From a virus: a stretch of DNA of 30,184 nt. The stretch covers positions 1-30,184 of IMG/VR virus record IMGVR_UViG_3300010403_000242; one strand, given 5' to 3'. Positions within the stretch are counted from its first letter, which is position 1; each line of letters begins with the position of its first letter. Shown here piece after piece: positions 22,230 to 28,133 of this stretch. A program made the position numbers and the translations under genes. The notes under the pieces are model-generated. The model worked only from the letters and a program-made list of their open reading frames with translations, ran no database searches and was not told the DNA's origin.

Positions 22230-23231
22230 ATGGCCTGGATTGAATCTCACCAGAAATTAGAAAAGAGCGGGAAGCTCTTGATACTCGCGCAACGCCTCAG
22301 CATAAGTAAATATCAAGCTATTGGTCATTTACATGCTTTATGGTGGTGGGCATTGGATAACGCCTGTAACGGTGATGTTACGCGTTACAAAGACGCACTT
22401 GTAACGGTCTGTGGTTGGTCGGAGTACCAAGCGGAGCGTTACGCGAGACATGATGATGTTAAATTTGACGCCGGCGAGTTCCTTAAAATATTGGTTGAAT
22501 GTGGATTCATCGATTACGACAAAGCTAAATATCGCATCCATGATTGGAATGAGTATTCATGGAGATATTTTGAAATGATTGAAAAATCGCGCATAAATAG
22601 AGAACAATCGAAAGAGAGATTGAAACGCTGGCGTAACGCTCATGTAACGCGTAACAATATCGTTTTAGAAACGCCTATGAAACGCGATGTTACGCACCCT
22701 ACCATAACCAGACCTAAACCAGACCTAAACAACATCCCCCCTACCCCCCTTTTGGCAAAGGACTATGTGAAACCGGACCGGGAAAAAGACTTGGCTGGAT
22801 TTATTGTCTATGCCTACAAAGTCGCCAAAGGGTTCTACCCAGGAGATCGTGACTGGGATAAAGCCAACTGGCCGAGATTCATGAAGCCGGCTCAAGAGCT
22901 GGCACGTTTATTCAAACACTGGAAGCCTGCTGTCGACTGCCTTGAATTTCTCTCAAAACAATTCAACGATAAAGGCCTCGATTGGACATTGTCGACGATA
23001 GCCAAACATGCGCACGAATGGAAACTCAAGCGCGAAAAGGAAGGTACTTATGCTCCCACTGGTAGCCCGAGGATTTCTGATTCTTATGCTCGATCGAGAC
23101 GAAATGAAAAAACTGAGAGAGCTGGAGGGTTGGTTACCGCAGGGAAGATACTTGCAAGCGTCAGATCTGTCTCGTCTTTTCTCCCTGAAGCCGAAGACGT
23201 TGGAAGAACATCGCGAAGCGCGGATGACTGA
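22230..23231 (+). CDS. Replication initiator / replisome organiser-like protein
   Basis: 333 residues. The N-terminus (MAWIESHQKLEKSGKLLILA, then HLHALWWWALDNACNGD) is, from memory, the start of a phage replication-protein family with a winged-helix N-terminal domain (about residues 1-110). A Pro-rich linker near 165-180 leads to a second helical domain (about 190-260) like a DnaD- or O-type helicase-loading domain. It would bind the origin and recruit host helicase. The last 60 residues overlap the next gene in another frame and are low-complexity, basic and Ser-rich. Ribosome site is weak. Confidence 0.7.
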   Translation: MAWIESHQKLEKSGKLLILAQRLSISKYQAIGHLHALWWWALDNACNGDVTRYKDALVTVCGWSEYQAERYARHDDVKFDAGEFLKILVECGFIDYDKAKYRIHDWNEYSWRYFEMIEKSRINREQSKERLKRWRNAHVTRNNIVLETPMKRDVTHPTITRPKPDLNNIPPTPLLAKDYVKPDREKDLAGFIVYAYKVAKGFYPGDRDWDKANWPRFMKPAQELARLFKHWKPAVDCLEFLSKQFNDKGLDWTLSTIAKHAHEWKLKREKEGTYAPTGSPRISDSYARSRRNEKTERAGGLVTAGKILASVRSVSSFLPEAEDVGRTSRSADD

Positions 23232-23424
23232 GCTGCTGAACGAATGGGAAAAAATGAACTGGAAAAAATCGCAGATCGAAAACGAAGCCCACGACAAAAC
23301 CTGCGGGAGCGGCTTGTGTAAATGCCGAACACGCCAGCAGGAAATTTGGGAATGGGACGACTTCATCAAAAAAGCATGGAGTGAACCACAGCATCGAGAG
23401 AAAACGTTATCCGAATCAATCTGA
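23050..23424 (+). CDS. Hypothetical protein overlapping the replication gene
   Basis: 124 residues from ATG 23050, placed by AAAGGAAGG 5 nt upstream. The first 182 nt overlap the end of the replication gene in another frame. Helical and charged, with a LDRDEMKKLRELEGWLP segment, a long charged helix (about residues 55-80) and a CGSGLCKC cluster near 90. A shorter start at ATG 23086 or 23104 would reduce the overlap. Family not recognised. Confidence 0.5.
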   Translation: MLPLVARGFLILMLDRDEMKKLRELEGWLPQGRYLQASDLSRLFSLKPKTLEEHREARMTELLNEWEKMNWKKSQIENEAHDKTCGSGLCKCRTRQQEIWEWDDFIKKAWSEPQHREKTLSESI

Positions 23425-23426
23425 GC

Positions 23427-23627
23427 ATGTGCGATAAACCATCCACGGATCGCCAAAAGAAAGCTCGCGCCTACTGGCGAAAAGAGAACTGGCCCGAGCA
23501 GGACATTTTGTTTTTCCAGGTCGTCTACAAAAAATGTGTTTGCCGTGATTCGTGGCTTGTTAGTTTGCCTGGAATGGATCGCTGGCAGGAAGCGGATCTC
23601 CAAGTCTGGGGTGAAGTGACCGCGTGA
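23427..23627 (+). CDS. 66-residue hypothetical protein
   Basis: Starts 3 nt after the previous stop. Basic, Trp-rich (YWRKENWPEQDILFFQVVY), with two Cys in KCVCR and a C-terminal WGEVTA. The next mini membrane gene starts at GTG inside its last codons. Unknown. Confidence 0.45.
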   Translation: MCDKPSTDRQKKARAYWRKENWPEQDILFFQVVYKKCVCRDSWLVSLPGMDRWQEADLQVWGEVTA

Positions 23628-23713
23628 TCAAGATTTTTATTTGCGTCGTCACTTTAACGCTCTTGATCTTTTTCGCAGTGCTCTTTGTAGCGTTTGTATT
23701 GTCGCAACGATGA
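23624..23713 (+). CDS. 29-residue single-span membrane protein
   Basis: GTG 23624 overlaps the previous stop by 4 nt (GTGA), and its own stop overlaps ATG 23710. The product is one hydrophobic span (FICVVTLTLLIFFAVLFVAF) with a short basic end. It fits the repeated theme of mini membrane proteins between early genes. Role unknown. Confidence 0.45.
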   Translation: MIKIFICVVTLTLLIFFAVLFVAFVLSQR

Positions 23714-24075
23714 GGCGGACGCGGTATGAGTTTAAAAACGGAGTCCATCAGCCGGTTTTGACGGAGGAAAATGTTCTACGTGAGATCGTGTGGAGACTAT
23801 GGCTGCAAGCGAAGATAAAAGTCTGGAGGATCAGGGAACGCATCCCGGGGAGAGGCGCGCTTTCGACAGCGGGTATCCCGGATTTGATTGGGTGGATTCC
23901 GTTAACCGGGATCGCCGTGTTCATCGAAGTGAAGCGCCCCGGCGGTGTCCACCGGGCTGCGCAAACCCAGTTCATCGACGAAGCAAGGAGGGGTGGTTGC
24001 ATCGCCTTCTTCGCAGAATCTTGGGATGATGTGGTGCGCGAGCTTGGCGCAGTGGGTATTAAATTACAGTCGTGA
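23710..24075 (+). CDS. VRR-NUC domain nuclease
   Basis: 121 residues from ATG 23710, overlapping the previous stop. A PD-(D/E)XK nuclease of the VRR-NUC type: GIPDLIGW (Asp58), FIEVKRPGG (Glu73 and Lys75) and RAAQTQFIDEARRGG (Gln85) are in the usual order and spacing. Such stand-alone domains are common in phages and are thought to act on branched or replicating DNA, possibly as a Holliday-junction resolvase. Size is normal for the family. It sits in the replication block after the initiator-like gene. Confidence 0.85.
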   Translation: MRRTRYEFKNGVHQPVLTEENVLREIVWRLWLQAKIKVWRIRERIPGRGALSTAGIPDLIGWIPLTGIAVFIEVKRPGGVHRAAQTQFIDEARRGGCIAFFAESWDDVVRELGAVGIKLQS

Positions 24076-24085
24076 AATCTGGCTC

Positions 24086-24154
24086 GTGATCGCGGTGATG
24101 ATCTTGATCGGGACGTTTTTGTACTCGTGGAAAATTGACCAAGGGGAGGATTGA
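24086..24154 (+). CDS. Candidate 22-residue membrane mini-protein, start uncertain
   Basis: A short frame starts at GTG 24086 (or earlier in frame, at about 24026 inside the nuclease gene) and ends in IDQGED. It holds one span ([14 protein letters not shown]). It contains the AAGGGGAGG ribosome site of the cold-shock gene in its last codons, so translation through it would help to start that gene. It has no clear ribosome site of its own. Confidence 0.3.
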   Translation: MIAVMILIGTFLYSWKIDQGED

Positions 24155-24155
24155 A

Positions 24156-24359
24156 TTGAAAGGCAAAGTGAAATGGTTTCAGGACGAAAAAGGATACGGG
24201 TTTTTAAGCGGTGACGACGGTATAAATGTTTTTGTGCACTACTCGGCTATCCAGATGCCGGGGCGTAAAACGTTGCGTGAAGGCGATGAAGTGGAATTTG
24301 ATATCGAGCCGAGCGATAAGGGGCCCAGGGCGAAAAATGTGTCGTTAACTGCAAAATAA
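24156..24359 (+). CDS. Cold-shock domain protein
   Basis: 67 residues from TTG 24156, set by AAGGGGAGG about 6 nt upstream and by family start position. Binds single-stranded RNA or DNA; the KGYGFL (RNP1, residues 12-17) and VFVHYSAI (RNP2, 25-32) motifs and the VKWFQDEKG start are complete, so the five-strand OB fold should be intact. In a phage it may keep early mRNAs open or help replication. The next gene encodes a small Cys-rich protein. Confidence 0.9.
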   Translation: MKGKVKWFQDEKGYGFLSGDDGINVFVHYSAIQMPGRKTLREGDEVEFDIEPSDKGPRAKNVSLTAK

Positions 24360-24374
24360 AAAACGGAGAAAAAA

Positions 24375-24665
24375 ATGAAAGTCCAAGGTTTAGAAGGCGA
24401 TTATTGTCCGACGTGCGCATCGGTGTTGGCGTTACGAACTCAAGATCCGAAGCAAGTGCTCGTGATGTGCGGCAGCGTTTGCCATTCGGTGTTGCAATCG
24501 AGCGGCGACTACGGACGGCTCCATGTCTCACCGACGCCAGTCAAAGTGCCGGAAGCCAAAACAGACAAGCGATCCGAAGAACGTGACCCAGGCGAGATCG
24601 AACAGCATTTGGCAGAGAAAGCCAAGCTTGTCAAAGAACCGAAAAAAAAGGGGAAAACAATATGA
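24375..24665 (+). CDS. Small zinc-binding protein with Lys-rich tail
   Basis: 96 residues behind ACGGAGAA. CPTC near residue 11 and CGSVC near residue 32 give a four-Cys knuckle; the C-terminal 40 residues are charged and end KKKGK. This could bind nucleic acid. Its last codon overlaps the start of the following membrane mini-protein (ATGA). Family not recognised. Confidence 0.55.
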   Translation: MKVQGLEGDYCPTCASVLALRTQDPKQVLVMCGSVCHSVLQSSGDYGRLHVSPTPVKVPEAKTDKRSEERDPGEIEQHLAEKAKLVKEPKKKGKTI

Positions 24666-24787
24666 TCGAATACCGAGGGATTCTGAAAATTATCGGAGTG
24701 GCGCTCATGACGTTCGTGTTCTGGCATTCGATGGGGATTTACGGATTGCTCCTGGGCGTAGGTGTGGCGATGGTTGTACTGCCGTAG
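24662..24787 (+). CDS. 41-residue membrane protein
   Basis: ATG 24662 overlaps the previous stop and the stop shares one base with the GTG of the next gene (TAGTG). Two hydrophobic stretches (IIGVALMTFVFWHSMGIYGLL, then LGVGVAMVVLP) may form one long or two short spans. Unknown role; the longest in the mini membrane set. Confidence 0.45.
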   Translation: MIEYRGILKIIGVALMTFVFWHSMGIYGLLLGVGVAMVVLP

Positions 24788-26070
24788 TGTGGCCTCTTGA
24801 ATCCATCAAAGCGGCGGCGATCAGCGCAGCGGACCTCGTCAACAAAGTCTATGACCCGTTCGACGACTTCACGCGACCAACACCCCCAAAAGAATCCAAA
24901 AAACTCAGTGCACTTGAGCATGAGTTCTACGTCGATCTTGTCGGCGCTTTCTGGGGCTGTGGAGGACGTGTTGTATTGCATCGCATACCCCTTCCTGTGG
25001 GGACCCAAATCGATCTGGGTGACCAAGCCATCTGGCACGGTGTGTATACAGCCATGCTCGCATTGCGTTATTACGTCAACGGAGGCGGCAACGAATTATC
25101 CGATGCAGTCTCAAACGCCGTCCTCGGGCTCAAGCTCCACCAAACCGCGCACGGGGAAGCGAAACCGCGACTGATCAGGGGGGTAAGCGATGACCTCAAA
25201 CAATGGCAAGACGACGCCTCAAACGACAGCGCCACCGGACACGTACTCGGGATTTATTTTGCATGGAAATTTGGGCCTGCGGGTTTGCGGACGATGCTGG
25301 CGGAATTGGCGACGGGGCTCGCCCGTGAAATTCTTACAAATCGCCACGCACTGGTCCGTGCCGATGGGACACCAACAACTTACGGAGCACTGGAGCAGGG
25401 ATGGAAAACGGACCCTCTGCGGATCACGCTTGCTCTAGCGATTTACGGCGTTGCCTCCATGCTCGGCCGCGGCGACACGCATCCGTTCATGCAGGCTTAC
25501 CGAGTATTGTTCGCACGATACAAATCGATCCTGGCGTATCCGAAAGTGAAGTTGCTCTGGAAAGAAAACCAGAACGACACGCACCGGGCCGCGATTCATT
25601 TGGCGATTTTGGCGGATCTCACCTTCGGTCAACTCGATCGGGAGATTTACAAAAACGGTCTCGTTCGGTTGCGCCGCATGACCGCCAAGCAAGGCAACGT
25701 GTGGGTGAACGCACTCTGTGCATTCGGCCGGCGTTTGCGGTACAGCGAGGACCGCAGCGTGGCACTCAAAGTGTTGAGTGAGTTCACGCTCACAGACAAA
25801 CAGTTCAACAACGGTCGTGAAAATTATCCGATCCCGATGCCGTACGCCGTGATGGGAGTCCGCGCGGTCAAGTGGGGGGACAAGTACATGGCGAGCCAAC
25901 CGCTGCCGCGCTACGCGGTGCGTCCGCAGGATTTCTTCTGGCAGCGAAATCTTTACTCGCTTGATCTCGGCAGCACCGGAGCGAACGCGGATTCGCGATT
26001 GAACGGCGGCGACTACATGGCCGCGTACTGGCTCTCGCGTCTCACCGGGATTTTGAATGCCGAAGATTAA
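24787..26070 (+). CDS. Alpha/alpha-toroid-like protein, function unknown
   Basis: 427 residues from GTG 24787, one base overlap with the previous stop; a longer frame to 24523 is a shadow of the zinc-protein gene. Almost all helical, with four related helix hairpins: DQAIWHGVYTAMLALRYYV (from residue 79), DSATGHVLGIYFAWKFG (147), NDTHRAAIHLAILADLTF (263) and GDYMAAYWLSRLTGIL (408). Repeated D-x-x-x-x-H/aromatic starts suggest an (alpha/alpha) barrel such as carbohydrate-active enzymes use. No signal peptide. Its place in the replication block is odd for such a fold. A novel phage enzyme or scaffold is possible. Confidence 0.5.
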   Translation: MWPLESIKAAAISAADLVNKVYDPFDDFTRPTPPKESKKLSALEHEFYVDLVGAFWGCGGRVVLHRIPLPVGTQIDLGDQAIWHGVYTAMLALRYYVNGGGNELSDAVSNAVLGLKLHQTAHGEAKPRLIRGVSDDLKQWQDDASNDSATGHVLGIYFAWKFGPAGLRTMLAELATGLAREILTNRHALVRADGTPTTYGALEQGWKTDPLRITLALAIYGVASMLGRGDTHPFMQAYRVLFARYKSILAYPKVKLLWKENQNDTHRAAIHLAILADLTFGQLDREIYKNGLVRLRRMTAKQGNVWVNALCAFGRRLRYSEDRSVALKVLSEFTLTDKQFNNGRENYPIPMPYAVMGVRAVKWGDKYMASQPLPRYAVRPQDFFWQRNLYSLDLGSTGANADSRLNGGDYMAAYWLSRLTGILNAED

Positions 26071-26143
26071 CTGGGGGGCGGTCATGCTTTGGTTTCTACT
26101 GGTCTCGGCTGTTTTGTTCGCGGTCGGATATTTTCGGGGGTAG
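26057..26143 (+). CDS. 28-residue single-span membrane protein
   Basis: ATG 26057 lies within the last codons of the toroid-like gene (14 nt overlap). One span (VMLWFLLVSAVLFAVGYF) and a short basic end. Seventh member of the mini membrane set of this early region. The promoter for the next gene follows at once. Confidence 0.4.
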   Translation: MPKINWGAVMLWFLLVSAVLFAVGYFRG

Positions 26144-26149
26144 GGGGAC

Positions 26150-26178
26150 TTGACGTCTTTGCAAACAAGGGCTAGACT
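26150..26178 (+). promoter_or_regulatory. Promoter giving a near-leaderless transcript
   Basis: TTGACG (26150-26155, 5 of 6), 17 bases, then TAGACT (26173-26178, 4 of 6). ATG 26191 comes 13 bases after the -10, so the RNA would start about 6-7 bases before the coding region and cannot hold a normal ribosome site. None is visible. This suggests leaderless translation of the KTSC gene. Confidence 0.5.
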
Positions 26179-26190
26179 TGCGGGAACCGA

Positions 26191-26562
26191 ATGGCAACGA
26201 TCGCCGGTGCCGATCTTGGAGATTCAAAAACTGATGAGTTCACACCTAAATCCTCGTTTCTGGAATCAGTCAAATTCGATCGTAAAGCCAACACTCTCGA
26301 CATCACATTCAAGTCCGGTTCAATGCGCCGTTACATATCGGTCTTCCCGTCGACCTACGAAAGTTTTCGTCAGTCTCCCGACCACGGATCATTTTTCGCT
26401 CGTGCCATCAAAGGGCAGCTCAGCTCAGCTCCTATCGTCAACAAAGACATTGGGCGACAACGTACAACTGCACTTAAAAAAGTCACTCAACGGAGGGTTT
26501 TAAATGCTGGAATCAAACGGATCGCAGGGACCGTCGCACGCGCCTTCGGGCCCGGACTTTAA
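26191..26562 (+). CDS. KTSC-domain protein
   Basis: 123 residues from ATG 26191. Residues about 21-75 (SSFLESVKFDRKANTLDITF, MRRYISVFPSTYESF, DHGSFFARAIKG) fit the small KTSC domain, found alone in phages and fused to lysyl-tRNA synthetase in some bacteria, with no established activity. The tail is basic. The alternative frame over 26150-26503 lacks recognisable features. The next gene starts within its 3' end, overlapping by 59 nt. Confidence 0.75.
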   Translation: MATIAGADLGDSKTDEFTPKSSFLESVKFDRKANTLDITFKSGSMRRYISVFPSTYESFRQSPDHGSFFARAIKGQLSSAPIVNKDIGRQRTTALKKVTQRRVLNAGIKRIAGTVARAFGPGL

Positions 26563-26938
26563 CGCAGAATTTCGTCAAGCGCAAGAGACCGGCGATTACG
26601 ATTTCGTTTTGCGCACCGCGCATCAATCGCACAAGATGCTGTTGGATTTACGCGACGCGGTCAAAGCGGCGATGTACCCGGGGCGCTCAGCGCATTCAAT
26701 CGCCATGGGGCTTAACTTCATCGAAAACATGATCGGGCAAGCGGCCGGGCAGTTAAGCGCGCTCAGGCAAGCCGAGAAGCAAACGCGCGATGCTTTGAAA
26801 TCGGGAAACAAAGCGTCGAATTTGGAAGTTGTCGGTCCCGAGAAACCGGATGAGCCGCCGGCCGAAGCACCGCAGGAACCGGCGCCCGAGCAACCCGCAG
26901 CCCCGGTAGAAGTGCCACAGGAGCCCGCCAGTGCCTGA
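26504..26938 (+). CDS. Hypothetical helical protein with acidic Pro tail
   Basis: 144 residues from ATG 26504, ribosome site GGAGGGT about 7 nt upstream. Helical to about residue 95, including SHKMLLDLRDAVKAAM; then a Pro/Glu/Ala-rich tail (APQEPAPEQPAAPVEVPQEP) probably disordered. Starts inside the KTSC gene. Not recognised. Such acidic tails mediate protein binding in many phage early proteins (inference). Confidence 0.55.
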   Translation: MLESNGSQGPSHAPSGPDFNAEFRQAQETGDYDFVLRTAHQSHKMLLDLRDAVKAAMYPGRSAHSIAMGLNFIENMIGQAAGQLSALRQAEKQTRDALKSGNKASNLEVVGPEKPDEPPAEAPQEPAPEQPAAPVEVPQEPASA

Positions 26939-27239
26939 GCAGCGAACGTTAGACAACCCGAACGATATCGCCATCCGCGAAAGCCAGAAGATCCAGCGCC
27001 TGGAGCAGGGTCGATCAATCGCCGAGCGCGCCGCGGCCGAAAAAAAGAATGTCATCAAGCAATACAGCGAATCGTTTACATTTCGTTTCCGCAAGATCAA
27101 AAACGGTTCTTTCTCTGGTCTCTGGGAATTGGCCGCGCTCAAGAAAGACGGCAAGGTGGACGAGATCATCACGGACGCTGACGCGCTCCCGAACGTTCTG
27201 GAAGCAATCGGTAACATTTTCGCAAACCGGGGATTTTGA
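26931..27239 (+). CDS. Hypothetical 102-residue protein
   Basis: GTG 26931 overlaps the previous stop by 8 nt. Basic helical N-terminus (IRESQKIQRLEQGRSIAERAA), then an alternating beta region (SFTFRFRKIKNGSFSGLWEL) and a helical end (LPNVLEAIGNIFANRGF). Unknown family; the codon pattern favours this frame. Confidence 0.5.
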   Translation: MPEQRTLDNPNDIAIRESQKIQRLEQGRSIAERAAAEKKNVIKQYSESFTFRFRKIKNGSFSGLWELAALKKDGKVDEIITDADALPNVLEAIGNIFANRGF

Positions 27240-27241
27240 GA

Positions 27242-27466
27242 ATGAAGCGATTTCTCCGCTGGTTCGTAGATTTCTTGGAGCGCAAATTCCCGGACAAAGT
27301 CGTGGTCACGGATGCGGCTTACAAGCAGCTTACCGAGACCATGGTAGGGCAAGCGACGCAGATCGTGGAATTAAAGCAGAAGTTGTCCGCGCTTGAGTTG
27401 AACCTGATGAACGTAAACACGGCCATGGGGTTCGCCGCCCCCAAGCTCGGGATGCTGGAAAGGTGA
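27242..27466 (+). CDS. Small coiled-coil protein
   Basis: 74 residues from ATG 27242 (an in-frame TTG at 27236 overlaps the previous stop and is a possible alternative). Basic amphipathic start (KRFLRWFVDFLERKF), then QATQIVELKQKLSALELNLM, a likely coiled coil. Unknown function. Confidence 0.5.
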   Translation: MKRFLRWFVDFLERKFPDKVVVTDAAYKQLTETMVGQATQIVELKQKLSALELNLMNVNTAMGFAAPKLGMLER

Positions 27467-27688
27467 ATGCCTTTTGTCCCTCGTGCAATTGGCCGATCGA
27501 GTCTGCGGTACCCCCAGAACAAGTGGGCTATCGCCTTCCAAAGCCAGGCGGCAAAGGAAAGGTGGTACGCAGCGCAGGACCCGCAGGAGCTGGCCGAAAG
27601 CTCAAAGGACTTCGCAAGGTTCTGGGCCCGGTGGTACGTAGGGCACGTTAAGCTGAAAAGGTTTTTGTTCCGTTTCAAGTTCTGGTAG
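27467..27688 (+). CDS. Hypothetical 73-residue basic protein
   Basis: ATG 27467 follows the previous stop directly. Rich in Trp, Arg and Lys, with WAIAFQSQAAKERWYAAQ and SSKDFARFWARWYVG, which look like real folded helices. A competing frame from GTG 27463, which overlaps the previous stop as this genome often does, gives a 62-residue product with CPSCNW near its start. Both are plausible; this frame was chosen for composition. Confidence 0.45.
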   Translation: MPFVPRAIGRSSLRYPQNKWAIAFQSQAAKERWYAAQDPQELAESSKDFARFWARWYVGHVKLKRFLFRFKFW

Positions 27689-27723
27689 ATAAGTAGACAC
27701 GAAATAGACAGTCGGTCGGTTAG

Positions 27724-27765
27724 TCAGCCTTCACGGTCTTTGTATCCGTGGATGCTGGCTTTTTT
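27724..27765 (+). terminator. Intrinsic terminator ending the early block
   Basis: Stem CAGC (27725-27728) and CACGG (27732-27736) pair with CCGTG (27746-27750) and GCTG (27754-27757), followed by a run of six T. It is well placed to stop early transcripts before the terminase genes. The rest of the gap (27689-27803) has TAGACA twice (27694, 27705) and no gene. Confidence 0.65.
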
Positions 27766-27803
27766 ATGCCCAGGGGTATTTAACAAACATGGGAAAAATA
27801 TAA

Positions 27804-28133
27804 ATGCCGTTTAAAAAGGGTCATGCAGGTGGGCCAGGAAGACCGGAAGGGTCAAAGAATAAAAATTTCACAAACGTGAATTGTTGGCTTGAGGTTGTTT
27901 GGAACCATCTGGCGGATATGCAAATGGAGCAGCGTCTCGAACACTCTTGGAAAGCCATCAACGCGCTATTGCCGAAAATCCCGGTGTTGCCGGCCACTCC
28001 TGGGGACTCTGTAAACAACGTGGCGGCGACTTTGGCGATTTTGGAGTCCGCGAAGGCTTCTCAGACCTTACCAAACGCACAGACTTTCGATTCTAGCGGG
28101 GTAACCAATGGGAATGGCCGCACAGATCACTGA
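27804..28133 (+). CDS. terS: Small terminase subunit-like protein
   Basis: 109 residues. The start MPFKKGHAGGPGRPEGSKNK is the basic Gly/Pro-rich pattern typical at the front of phage small terminase or terminase-associated DNA-binding proteins. A helical middle (about residues 30-65) and a low-complexity end follow. It overlaps the large terminase by 26 nt, the usual gene order. It would recognise the packaging site and present DNA to TerL. The ribosome site (GGGAAAAATATAA) is weak. Confidence 0.65.
   Translation: MPFKKGHAGGPGRPEGSKNKNFTNVNCWLEVVWNHLADMQMEQRLEHSWKAINALLPKIPVLPATPGDSVNNVAATLAILESAKASQTLPNAQTFDSSGVTNGNGRTDH

Noticed and set aside
24523-24786. Upstream extension of the toroid-like gene
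   Set aside because: Overlaps a zinc-protein gene and a membrane gene; the GTG at 24787 with the TAGTG overlap is the sensible start.
26150-26503. Sense frame overlapping the KTSC gene
   Set aside because: Begins at the promoter -35, and the product is Ser/Thr-rich without features; the KTSC frame is clearly better.
26753-27352. Antisense frame of 199 codons
   Set aside because: Crosses three well-supported + strand genes; no ribosome site or domain.
27691-27770. tRNA gene in the gap before terS
   Set aside because: The stem-loop has no T-arm or anticodon-arm pattern and ends in a T run; it is a terminator.
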